In this document: positions 30,537 through 39,902 of the stretch, piece by piece
Layout: the number at the start of each line of letters is the position of its first letter
Position numbering within the stretch: position 1 is the first letter of the stretch
Assembly: GCA_004431415.1 (NCBI GenBank)
Contig: QPMI01000408.1
Coordinates: 62,001-126,000 of the forward strand
Length of the DNA: 64,000 bases
Direction of reading: 5' to 3'
From: Cyanophora paradoxa
Taxonomy: Eukaryota; Glaucocystophyceae; Cyanophorales; Cyanophoraceae
Notes under the pieces: model-generated
What the model saw: only the letters and a program-made list of their open reading frames with translations
Database searches by the model: none
Told to the model about the DNA's origin: nothing
Program-made: the position numbers and the translations under genes

Positions 30537-30785
30537 ATGACCGATATCAACCTTCCGATATACGTTGCCTTTGCAATCCAGCAACACATTGAATATCTTC
30601 TACTGAAACATTGCCGGAGGAGAATCCACCGACCCACCAACCACTATGTCCGTGTTTCCTTTGACAAACGAACCGATAAATGGAAAGCAGAAACCAAAAT
30701 CAATGGTTGCAAGAAGATAATCGGTTATTATGATTCATTCGAAGATGCTTATAAAGATCAAACATCGAAATCACGGTTTAATTGA
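30537..30785 (+). pseudogene. AP2-domain remnant of the HNH-AP2 gene
   Basis: The 82-codon frame starts at ATG 30537 and reads an AP2-like stretch (NHYVRVSFDKRTDKWKAETK, then IIGYYDSFEDAYK) but lacks any HNH core. It sits where PLV-1 and PLV-B have the full HNH-AP2 gene and has the same orientation relative to the integrase. It may be a decayed endonuclease or a stand-alone AP2 protein. The point where A becomes nearly identical to B lies at its 3' end. Confidence 0.6.
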
Positions 30786-30949
30786 AGGAATAACACCCTT
30801 TATCTTTTTGATGGATATTGAAGATTTAGAAATATGTTGGCCGGGGAGATCACAACTTTCACCATGCCACTGCATCAGCTTCGGCATTTACAAGGGCGCA
30901 AGCTATTTGTGGATTGCCTCAGCTAAACCAGAATATACTAGTTGGTTGC

Positions 30950-31652
30950 TTAGACAAGATTGGTTGCCGGCTTTCGACCGGGCCGCTTTCTTGCGTGTAA
31001 AAAGCTTGATAGAGCCGAAAAATCTCCAGAAGATTTATCAACAGAGTAGACGCGGTCCACGGTCGCGGCTTCAAATATCAAAACCTGATACGAATGACCC
31101 CATTCAAGGAAAAGACGCATTAAAACTGCTCGACTCGCTCCGGCGTTGTATTCGGCAAAGACGCAATCGAACTCTTTAATATTCGATAGAATCGACGAAA
31201 AGCATACATATTCGCAATTTCGCCGAATCGTCGGACTAATGCCACATAGACGTTGTGTCGTGATAAAGAGCGATATATTGTAATGTCTTCCGCTAGTAAA
31301 AAGCTTTTGCATTAATCGGTCACTGTGGACGTTTACTAGGTCATTATCAAGCAAGTCATCTAAAACAATTGCTATTTTTCGATCATCTTTCTTGCGTCGT
31401 CTTTCTTTTGACGTTCTAAAAGTTCTTCAACCAAAACTGTATCCCATTCTTCATAAATATTGCTCTTGCGAGTGGTATCGTCCCACTGTTCTGTAAATGC
31501 CGTTGTGCTGAAGACGTAAATATCGTCTAGCTGATTTGCTACAGCATTTAATACGTGTTTTACGTAGGTGCTTTTGCCCGAGTTGGTGGGCCGACAAACA
31601 AGAACCGTTTAGGAAGTTTTACTTCTGCTGGATCAAACAATTTGATATCCAT
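30950..31652 (-). pseudogene. packaging ATPase of PLV-A, two frameshifts
   Basis: Nearly identical to 5829-6533, but one G of a GGGG run is missing near 31588, right after the Walker A region, and one A of an AAAAA run near 31411. The C-terminal 134 codons remain open. Both are single-base homopolymer losses, so read error is possible. Confidence 0.85.
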
Positions 31653-31653
31653 T

Positions 31654-32723
31654 TTAGAAGTTACTTACTTTTAGAGTCGACATTTGATATGAATTAATTA
31701 CGAGAACGTTGTGGCGCAGGACGTGAAAATCGACTACAGCTGGTGCGGTGTTTGTACATCCGGTGACAGTGAGGGAGCAGTAGCTGCTGCTTGAGTTGAA
31801 GAAGTCTGTGTAGCCGAGGACAGCGTTGTGGAGGGAGTCTTTGCCAGATTTCGAAAGCACAATACCATAGACATTTCCGTCTTCAAAACCAAGGGCTGAA
31901 TTACCAGTTGTTGCTCCGCGATATTGAGTTGGGATATGATAGCAGCTCGAAACAAATCCAGAGATTGGCTTATTACTGATATCGAGAGTGCGATTATTGT
32001 GCATGATCTCAAACGAATCAATCTTCAAAGCGTTACCGTTACCGGCAAATGAATTATGATTGCGAGTGCCCAGGTGATTCGCATTACGCACTGTCATCAG
32101 GATCGCGTGCACAAGGCCGCTAACGTTAGCAAGGGATATTTCGACAGCGTTTCCTGCGTCGTCCGTCTTAAGCTGGCGTGAGCGCTTTGAAATGATTTCA
32201 GTAAAGGGAATTCTAATACCGCCAGACTCGTTCGCAGATTTTAGCATAGACTCTGCCTCTTCGCTAGGAATATTCACGAACTGACAAACCAGGGCACAAT
32301 CCGTTAGAGTCGCAATAGCATCAGCAACAGTTCCAATCACACCAGCCGAACGGAAGTCAATCTCGACGGTTGGCATATCCGCAAGTGCTAGCAGAGGGAA
32401 ATATGAATTGTCCCAAAGCTGTGATGGGATCTTCAGCACGTACTCTCGGCTAGCATCGAGAATCTCTAGAGCTGCGTCTTTTCCAAAGCCGTAGCTGCTA
32501 GCAAAAGCTTGGGCGGATGCGACGCTGTTATCAATCAGTGCGTTCACTGTAAGCCAATCACCGGGAATTACCATTTTGAAAGATCCATGAACAAAGCGTA
32601 CGTTTTCAATAAATGCACCAGCACCATTAGGAAGAACCGAAGCGGCAGCTCCACCAGCGACTGTTACCTTAAAATATAGGGAGACGCCATTTAGAAGTTG
32701 CTTGCGCGGAAGGTCGAAAGCAG
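31654..32723 (-). pseudogene. major capsid gene of PLV-A, 3' part
   Basis: Codons from about residue 55 to the stop of the major capsid protein, differing from PLV-1 by almost nothing (Ala instead of Val in the PAVVDF segment, as in PLV-B). The gene is cut by PLV-3. The 5' part lies at 50697-50861, and AGCAG (32719-32723) is the left copy of the duplicated target. Confidence 0.92.
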
Positions 32724-33128
32724 AGCTCAGCACTGCGCCGTGTCTCCAAAAAAATACCCGCGAAAAAAATCAAAAACAAATCAGAAAACAAACCATTCCC
32801 AGTAACCCAATCTTGAATATCAGTAAATCTCAGTAAGCCTCAGTAACCAAAATTGAATTAATCGAAGTTATATCATAATCTCGATTAATTATATCTTATC
32901 GAAGTTATATCTTTTTTATGCGCCGTGTCTCCAAAACAATTCCCAAGAAAAACAAACCATTCCCAGTAACCCTATTCGTATTCAACAGTAATCTCAGTAA
33001 GCCTCAGTAACAAAAATCGAATTAATCGAAGTTATATCTTAAATCTTATTTATCGAAGTTATATCATAATCTCGATTAATTATATTTAATCGAAGTTATA
33101 TCCTTTTTATCCGCCAAGTCTCCCATGA
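32724..33128 (+). repeat. PLV-3 left terminal inverted repeat
   Basis: The 405-bp repeat contains two related halves, each beginning with GCCGTGTCTCCAAAA, and five copies of TCGAAGTTATATC. It ends just before the integrase stop codon. Confidence 0.92.
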
Positions 33129-33129
33129 A

Positions 33130-34191
33130 TTAGCGTTTGGTTAAACCACTTCTCAAATTGTATCTTCTCCTTACAACATTACTTCGATTGGGTTTTATGC
33201 CTTCCTTTGCTACCAATCGATTCACTTTATTCGTTTTATTAACCTGCTGAATTCGTTTTTGTGATGGGATCTTAATGATATCATCTTTATTCACCTTTTG
33301 CAATTCTTGTTTCTTAAATCTCCTCTTCACTTCTTTTGTTTCCTCACCATCATTATCTTCAAGGACTTTGAAACGATTCCTATCAGCCTTTGCAACAGTG
33401 TAGACCTTTTGACTGAATTGCGCACCTTCTTTTTCAAATAATCCCTTTGGTTGCAAAACTCGAACTGTGTCTCCTGGTTTCACTTGATTAGTATCAGCCT
33501 CCTTTACACGATTGTTGTGAACAGTATCCCTCATGTAAATAAATAACTGTTTATCTTCATTTGTATACACTGCATTCGGTGAGTCATTTTTCAATGCCGA
33601 ATGGGGACTGCTATTATACAAGTCAATTACATCACTAAGTAGATCGATCCATTTCGTGGTTCCTTTTGCTGTCATCGTTTTCCTGAGATATTGTTTGAAA
33701 GTCCTAGTGAACCTATCAATTATCCCCAGTTTATCTCCTACTGTGATGTGGTCATCCTTTGCCACATCTGTGTAAAGCATTACACCATGTTCACTGCACC
33801 AATTTCGGTATACTGCCTGGGAAAACTCATTATCCCCAGAGAGAGCATTAACTTTGCCTGCATCTTGCTTGAACCTATTTAAAATGCTCGGGATCTCACT
33901 GCTGTTTTTAAAAGGATAAACAAATCCTTTGCGACTAAGTATGTCTACGAAACTGAGCATTTTGAAAATGCCATTGTTGGCAGTCTGAAACCCTCTGAAA
34001 TATGTTATATCGATTTGAAACGATCTAGGCTTTGCTACTATGCGAAGAAACGATTTGGGTTTCCTTGGTTTCTTGTAGATTTGCTGGAGTTCTGAGTTTT
34101 TGAATTTCTTTTTCAACTCTTTTTCATCAAAACTCACTTTTTCATTAATCAGTTTCTGCCTATACTTTTTGAATGATAATACACTATCCAT
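33130..34191 (-). CDS. retrovirus-type integrase of PLV-3
   Basis: The 353-residue protein starts at ATG 34191. A Lys-rich N-terminal segment (1-55) precedes the rve core, with D61 (FQIDITYF), D120 (LSGDNEF) and, at the third position, D159 in KLGIIDRFTRT where glutamate is usual. The SH3-like part KPGDTVRVLQP and a strongly basic tail follow. It belongs to the same family as the PLV-1 integrase, with the shared motif TDVAKDDHI between the second and third acids. Its ATG overlaps the TAA of the upstream polymerase-helicase gene (TAATG). Confidence 0.87.
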   Translation of the reverse strand: MDSVLSFKKYRQKLINEKVSFDEKELKKKFKNSELQQIYKKPRKPKSFLRIVAKPRSFQIDITYFRGFQTANNGIFKMLSFVDILSRKGFVYPFKNSSEIPSILNRFKQDAGKVNALSGDNEFSQAVYRNWCSEHGVMLYTDVAKDDHITVGDKLGIIDRFTRTFKQYLRKTMTAKGTTKWIDLLSDVIDLYNSSPHSALKNDSPNAVYTNEDKQLFIYMRDTVHNNRVKEADTNQVKPGDTVRVLQPKGLFEKEGAQFSQKVYTVAKADRNRFKVLEDNDGEETKEVKRRFKKQELQKVNKDDIIKIPSQKRIQQVNKTNKVNRLVAKEGIKPNRSNVVRRRYNLRSGLTKR

Positions 34192-37100
34192 TATTGGGCG
34201 GCACAGTTACACTTAATATGAGAGAGGAAACAATTTTTGGTAATGTGAGCCACAGCATTATTAATTCGATCTACCGAAATATCTTCAAAGTCCATGGCAT
34301 TGTAGCATCGCAGGCAATGCCCATACTGCTTCCCATATCGCTGCTTGATCCAATCCCATGTGATGTAATCATGCTCATCGAATTGTCTGTTTGCTGCTCG
34401 GTCCTGATCCTTGTAAGTCGATATTTTCTCGTTATTCTCTCTCTTCCACACCTTCCAGTGAGCCATTTCGAAATTATCATGGTAAATAACGACATCATCC
34501 AGCCTTGTGGTTCGTGTGAGAGCAACATAGAGCCACTTCTTTGACACAAATGGCGCCCCCGTTTCGAACACAACTACCCTGTTCCCTTTGCAGCGAATCG
34601 TATCACCTTGAACAACATGGCAGGTGTTTGCATAAGCCAGGGCGAAATGTTTGACTGCATCCCTGCTGAGAACAATCTCATCCTTCTTGTTGGCAATGTC
34701 AGCAATTATGAAACTGTCCTTTGAGAGCTTGACAATCTTGTAGACAAATCCATTATGAACTATTTTTCCACCCTTTGCAATACGAGTCTTTGCAACAACT
34801 TTGATGCCGCCAGCATAAATGGAAACATTATCCCCGTAGTTCATTTTGTGAAGGGCTAGGTTCACCTCTGCACCCTTGCGGTTTGTGTAAACAATGCCAA
34901 TATCAGTCTTTTCCAATTCGTCCACAACCTTGAACCCATACTTTGTGAGGACCTCACTTACACTCAAACCTTTCTCGAATAAATCAATTCGAATTTGCTC
35001 GACCTTCCTGCGATCTTCCTCAGTCTCATGTCGCTTGTTCACTTGGAGTAACAATTCGTTGGGGAACAGGCGATGGAGAATATCGAGGTAATACTCATCT
35101 TGGTCAACACTCATATCTTGGATGGGTGGGTTTTGGTACGGGTCCCCTGTGGCGATGTATACCTTATCTGGGAACTGCTCATTCATGATGTGGTCCAAGG
35201 CTGCCAGTTCCCCAATCTTAAACTGACAGATCTCATCAATAACAATGCAATCAAATTCCACCAAACCAGAGGCATTTCCTCCCACAATTTCATCCATGTT
35301 CGACTCATCGATTTTGAGATGAAGGGCATCATAGATTGTCTTCACATTTTTCAATCCTTGCTCTTTCATTTCTTTCACTCGCTTGTTGGTTGGAACAATA
35401 TAGAGGGGATTTTGGAAACACTTTCCTCCATATTCAACTGTCATGTAAGTCTTTCCAACTCCCGGAACTGCTCCGAGAAGAACCCATCGTTTTTGTGTAG
35501 CCAGCAAATCACAAATCGCGGTTGTGTCATACTCATCAACCACAGAGTGTTTGGTATAACTGTAGTTCTCGATTTTCACAAAGTCAGTCGCTCTCTCAAA
35601 CTTTCCGTAACGAATTCGTTTTGCCTCGAGGTCTTTCTTCTCACCTGAAAACTTTTTAGAAAAATTGGGGCAGCATTTCACACTGAATTTTCCAATATTC
35701 TCAAAGGCATTGCGATCGAATGACATTGGGGCAATGGGTTCGTAAGCGATCCCATAAACACAATCGGTGTTCAAAGCAAGTGGTCGGATTTGCTGTTTAG
35801 CGAGTTCGACACACTTCTCATACATACACATCCTCATAATTGACAAGAGGGTAGTGTACAATGGCATGAAGCCATCAATGAGCTGCTTTTCTGCTACCTG
35901 ATTGACATAGTAGATATGGGGTTCGGTCATCTCTTCCTCACACAGAACGAACTCTGTCTCCTCATAAGTGGCAAGAGTCTCACCAAAGAGGTAAATCTTA
36001 ACCTCCCCTCCATTCTGTTTCTGGAACTCGATCGCATCGTCTCTGTTGTGGAAAATGGTGGTTTTCACTCTGCTATTTCTTTGCTTTCCAGTTTGCCCAA
36101 TCGCACTCACTAAGATCTGCTTCTTATCAACAGGATCGAGGTCGCTATCTAAGATTCGAGCAACTGTGTTGCCTGCAAGGTTGGGAATGAGTTTGTAAGG
36201 TCGCAGAACCGCTTTGATGGAGATGTCATCCTTGAAATCCTCGAAATGCTTTTTGAGAACCAAACCAGGAACGACATTGTACTTGGAATCAATGATCATC
36301 CTCTTGTATCTGTTGTAGGTGTTTGCTTCGTACTCCTTTCCGTTCTTGTCTTTGGCTTTGAAAAAGTATTTGTCGTCCAGTTTCACGTAATAGAAGCTGT
36401 ATTCCTCGATTTGCTCTGCATATGTGATTGTCACACTCTTGAAGACATCGAACTTGCTGAGAACAGGAACGAATTTGATCATCAAGGCTACAATGTAAGG
36501 GTATGCTTTGCACATATCGAACTCGTAAATATCTGTGTTAAAGCGAATTTCATCAAAGGTTTCCTCATCCACATCAAAGAGACCACGAAGGGCAGTCTGC
36601 ACACCATTCTTGAAAGCATTTACGGTCTGTTCATTGTAAGTACTCTTGTTGGAAGTGTTGATTAGAGACCTATACATATCCAGATTCAGCTTCTCGAATT
36701 TATCTCTGTACTCAGCATTCTTGAAGCTAATCTCGAAGGCTGTTTCCACATCTGTATCGTTACCAGGTGGGGTCACGACAACATCCTTATCGTCAATAGT
36801 GAAACGAATATGGGTTGCCTTTCCGATTACCTGATAATTATGCACCACAATGAACTCTCTGAGAAGTTCATCCAGTGAACCACCATAGCAGATTCGAATG
36901 CTCGATTGGTTCTTTGGATTGTCAGACCTGACAATTCTCAGAATGTCGTCTGGATTTGTGGCAAACTTCTTGAACCTTCTTTGCTTTATAATTTTGTAAC
37001 GAGAACTGAGTGGAACATTGGTATCTTTTGGCTTGGAGCCATTGAAGGACTGTGTGAGAGCCTTAATATTGTGATTTAACAAATACATGTGACCATTCTC

Positions 37101-38264
37101 AATCTTCACATATGCAACAGAAGGGGTCAAGTGTGTGTTCCTGGTCTTGGGCAGGAAAGTCAGTTCAGGGACAGGGGTCCTGTCGTCCTTTCCAATTGTA
37201 ACCATGCCTAGGCGCAGTGGGTCAAGAACCTTCTCCGAAATGGACTTGAAAGAAATGCCCCAATCATCTCCTTCAACAGGGTCTCGCCCATTCACCATCT
37301 TAAAGAGTCCGTTGTAAGACCAATCGATGCGCTTGTATTTCCCTTTGGTCTTAGCCTTCTCAAATGCTCCTCCAAACCATTTGATGAGGACATCAAAGAC
37401 ACACTTCCCAACCTTGAATGAGTCTCCTTTCAAGAACATTTCCTTGAATGTGGTGGCTTGGGGGTTCCCTTCGTTTTTAATGAAATTCGAAATAATCATG
37501 GGAGCGTTTGTATTGTCTCTGAGGACTTGTTCATTTCTGGGGATGTATTCTTCATTATCTGTGGTGATGACTCTTTCGATTGTCATAATATCGGGGTAGG
37601 TATCTTGCTCGATTAGTTTTAGGTAGCGGAAATCTTGATTGTTTGAGTTAAACTCGATGACTGCTGCAATAAATTCAGCGATGACAGTCCCCTCGACGCA
37701 TGGGAACGTATTGAAGGTGGATTGAACCAGAGCAAGAGCGTTCAGAAAAGCTGCCTTGGTACACTGGATACCGAAGGGGCGATTGTTCCGAAGCCTCTTT
37801 GATTCAATGTAGGTCACGCCATTCTCAGTGACCCTATTTGCATTTGCAGGGGCTTGATCGCCCTCTTGCAACTCACGGAAGAGTCTCACATTCAGAGTGA
37901 CCATGTTTCCAGGTGAGTATTCAACAAACTCGCGAAGGTTAGCCATCATCTGCTGGAAAGGAGTCAAGCGCTTCCGCTCCTGTGCTTCGGCTGCTTTCTT
38001 GTTCTGCTTCTCAACATTCTTAGCGGCTCTCTCAGCCCTCTTCGCCTTCTTTTCTTGCTTGCGGACCACACGAGGATTGATGATACCATTGAGAGTATCG
38101 CGAATATCAATCAATGATTGCAAGCGGAGCCTGCGGTTAATTGTCCTTTCCAAAAAGTAGTTCACTTGCTCTTCATTGAGAATTCCATGGACACTACCCT
38201 GGGTGATGTAACCAATGATCTCTTCTCTTATCTTATTCGCTATTCTGTTTCCAGGGCGAGGCAT
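34191..38264 (-). CDS. polymerase-like palm fused to SF1 helicase and HNH-like domain
   Basis: The 1357-residue protein starts at ATG 38264; a GTG four codons earlier is less likely in a eukaryote. Residues 1-530 have no recognisable fold apart from a charged Lys/Glu/Ala-rich stretch near 50-95. Residues about 585-835 show palm-like motifs: DMCKAYP (motif A-like), a B-like QILVSAIGQTGK, and NTDCVYG in place of DTDS. An SF1 helicase follows: Walker A GAVPGVGKT near 933, VIDEICQF near 1008, GDPYQNPP near 1041, VALTRTT near 1250. The last 45 residues form an HNH/endonuclease VII-like zinc motif (HCLRC...SVDRINN...NC...KCN). It replaces the protein-primed polymerase of the other elements. The assignment of the palm is tentative; helicase and HNH parts are clear. 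Confidence 0.75.
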   Translation of the reverse strand: MPRPGNRIANKIREEIIGYITQGSVHGILNEEQVNYFLERTINRRLRLQSLIDIRDTLNGIINPRVVRKQEKKAKRAERAAKNVEKQNKKAAEAQERKRLTPFQQMMANLREFVEYSPGNMVTLNVRLFRELQEGDQAPANANRVTENGVTYIESKRLRNNRPFGIQCTKAAFLNALALVQSTFNTFPCVEGTVIAEFIAAVIEFNSNNQDFRYLKLIEQDTYPDIMTIERVITTDNEEYIPRNEQVLRDNTNAPMIISNFIKNEGNPQATTFKEMFLKGDSFKVGKCVFDVLIKWFGGAFEKAKTKGKYKRIDWSYNGLFKMVNGRDPVEGDDWGISFKSISEKVLDPLRLGMVTIGKDDRTPVPELTFLPKTRNTHLTPSVAYVKIENGHMYLLNHNIKALTQSFNGSKPKDTNVPLSSRYKIIKQRRFKKFATNPDDILRIVRSDNPKNQSSIRICYGGSLDELLREFIVVHNYQVIGKATHIRFTIDDKDVVVTPPGNDTDVETAFEISFKNAEYRDKFEKLNLDMYRSLINTSNKSTYNEQTVNAFKNGVQTALRGLFDVDEETFDEIRFNTDIYEFDMCKAYPYIVALMIKFVPVLSKFDVFKSVTITYAEQIEEYSFYYVKLDDKYFFKAKDKNGKEYEANTYNRYKRMIIDSKYNVVPGLVLKKHFEDFKDDISIKAVLRPYKLIPNLAGNTVARILDSDLDPVDKKQILVSAIGQTGKQRNSRVKTTIFHNRDDAIEFQKQNGGEVKIYLFGETLATYEETEFVLCEEEMTEPHIYYVNQVAEKQLIDGFMPLYTTLLSIMRMCMYEKCVELAKQQIRPLALNTDCVYGIAYEPIAPMSFDRNAFENIGKFSVKCCPNFSKKFSGEKKDLEAKRIRYGKFERATDFVKIENYSYTKHSVVDEYDTTAICDLLATQKRWVLLGAVPGVGKTYMTVEYGGKCFQNPLYIVPTNKRVKEMKEQGLKNVKTIYDALHLKIDESNMDEIVGGNASGLVEFDCIVIDEICQFKIGELAALDHIMNEQFPDKVYIATGDPYQNPPIQDMSVDQDEYYLDILHRLFPNELLLQVNKRHETEEDRRKVEQIRIDLFEKGLSVSEVLTKYGFKVVDELEKTDIGIVYTNRKGAEVNLALHKMNYGDNVSIYAGGIKVVAKTRIAKGGKIVHNGFVYKIVKLSKDSFIIADIANKKDEIVLSRDAVKHFALAYANTCHVVQGDTIRCKGNRVVVFETGAPFVSKKWLYVALTRTTRLDDVVIYHDNFEMAHWKVWKRENNEKISTYKDQDRAANRQFDEHDYITWDWIKQRYGKQYGHCLRCYNAMDFEDISVDRINNAVAHITKNCFLSHIKCNCAAQ

Positions 38265-38505
38265 TTCTTTGTTCACTCTATTAATATATACCTACAAAAG
38301 TTTTCTTTAAATACTTTTATACTCACGTCAAATTTTACCGGCAAAACCAAAAGTCTCCAACAAAATAAATTTAGTCGAGGGCATTCATAAAAATAACAAA
38401 GGGTTGGCTCGATCATCGAACTCTAAAAATAACAGAATGATTTTATTTGTGGTTCCAGCGCGGTTCCCGCGGGATTCTCAGAGCAGATCGCGCTGAGAAA
38501 AACGA

Positions 38506-38763
38506 TTAACAGACATATTTCGATTTGCGACCACGGTTAGAGTAGGGGACACCATAGAGATACTTAACAAAGCAGACTGCATTGGAAGCATAGAGACGCT
38601 GGGAACTCTCAACGATTCTCATGGCTCTGTAACACTCATCAGTATGGTATAAATCACGCATTTGCTTTGCGAATTTCGCATTATACTTTTTTAAATATTC
38701 CTGACCTTTTTCAGTTTTACGATAACGGTAAGTAGCACGCTTCTGAGCCTCACTGATTGGCAT
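38506..38763 (-). CDS. small basic protein of PLV-3
   Basis: The 85-residue protein starts at ATG 38763. It is rich in Lys/Arg/Tyr, with an N-terminal helix-like EAQKRATYRYRKTEKGQEY and a C-terminal NRGRKSKY that resembles half an AT-hook. It may be the PLV-3 counterpart of the AT-hook proteins in the other elements, but sequence similarity is only compositional. No family recognised. Confidence 0.5.
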   Translation of the reverse strand: MPISEAQKRATYRYRKTEKGQEYLKKYNAKFAKQMRDLYHTDECYRAMRIVESSQRLYASNAVCFVKYLYGVPYSNRGRKSKYVC

Positions 38764-39116
38764 TTTGTCCTTTTCTACTCTCTTAATATATGTTAAGAAA
38801 TCTTTAAGTAGTTTTTCTGTCTGTATATAGCGAATAAAATCCTGTCAAATTTTGGTCCCACACTGATTGCAGAGCATCCAGTTCGAAAGAAGATGCTGGA
38901 AAAATGATAAAGCCACCGATACCCAAAAAGGTTCACTTGTCGGCTGCAAGTTTCTACCACTGAACCCGGTAGAACAGGTGATTAAAGTGATATCTGTGGA
39001 TAATTCACTTCGCTCTACAACGCCTCCATAAAAATGAAGAAGTTTTGAGCCTACGGGATAGGATTGGTTACGTAGCGCTACCTATGTTTGAGAAATTATA
39101 TTATTCACATTGATCC
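38764..39116. other. gene-free gap in PLV-3
   Basis: A 353-bp gap between two minus-strand genes. A short inverted repeat TTCTACC...GGTAGAA near 38953-38975 could form a hairpin. No coding frame or known RNA was recognised. It may hold the promoter of the small basic gene, with TTAATATATG about 20 bases before its ATG. Confidence 0.35.
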
Positions 39117-39866
39117 TTAACGGCGATATCCAGGTTTAATACCGAGCTTGGCAAACCCTGAGACCATTGGGGCAGCATTTGGAATCGAGTTGACTGGATC
39201 AGCCTGCGAAGTAGCAACCCGGAGGATCGATTTATTGAGGACCGGCAAATCCGTTTTGTTGGAGTCTTGATAATCGATGGTCTTTGCAATCAATTCGGCT
39301 GGTGATTCTTTTGCAACATGAACAGGTTCAGGGATGACTTCATGGGTTACTTCTGGTTTCTTCTCAACCTTTTCCTTTGTGATTGGCTGTTCCTTGATCT
39401 TGTTTTCGTTTTTGGTCTCTGCTGCAATGCCATCAACAAGACTTTTAGCATACTGGTATGTCACAGATTTCAGTCCACCAGTGGTTGAACGAATAAAGTA
39501 GCGGTTGCGATGGTCTTTCTCGGAATAGGTTGAGTAGAGTCGCTCACCACCATCAAGCAGTTTCAGCAGTGTTGATGATGAGGCAACCTTGTCCTTTGTC
39601 GATGATTTGAACTGTCCTTTCTTGATTCCTCGTTTGGCTCCAGGCATGCGGTTCAGTGGGACTTGGTCAACCAGGGCATTATCATCATTAGAATTTGAAG
39701 TAAGCGCAATTGTGTGAGCATTCATGGTCTGGTGAACATTTTTATCGAGATCACCAGTTCCATATGCAGCGGTTCCTTTTGATTTCTTAAACTGTTTCCG
39801 TTCTGGTTCCGCTTGCTCAACTGGTTTGGCTAAGAAATTCTTTGGCTGGGTCTTTCGAGTTGCCAT
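39117..39866 (-). CDS. conserved capsid-module protein of PLV-3
   Basis: The 249-residue protein starts at ATG 39866 and is a homologue of the 210-residue protein at 2975-3607. Shared features are the central NRYFIRSTTGGLK stretch, a Lys/Pro/Glu-rich linker, NKSILRVATSQADPV, and the C-terminal SGFAKLG. The N-terminal 75 residues (basic, Gln/Lys-rich) have no counterpart. It directly follows the minor capsid gene on the same strand with a 36-bp gap. The function is unknown; conservation of position with capsid genes in two lineages suggests a virion or assembly protein. Confidence 0.75.
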   Translation of the reverse strand: MATRKTQPKNFLAKPVEQAEPERKQFKKSKGTAAYGTGDLDKNVHQTMNAHTIALTSNSNDDNALVDQVPLNRMPGAKRGIKKGQFKSSTKDKVASSSTLLKLLDGGERLYSTYSEKDHRNRYFIRSTTGGLKSVTYQYAKSLVDGIAAETKNENKIKEQPITKEKVEKKPEVTHEVIPEPVHVAKESPAELIAKTIDYQDSNKTDLPVLNKSILRVATSQADPVNSIPNAAPMVSGFAKLGIKPGYRR

Positions 39867-39902
39867 TTGTAATATCGAGACAAATTTATTCTACAGTATT
39901 TC

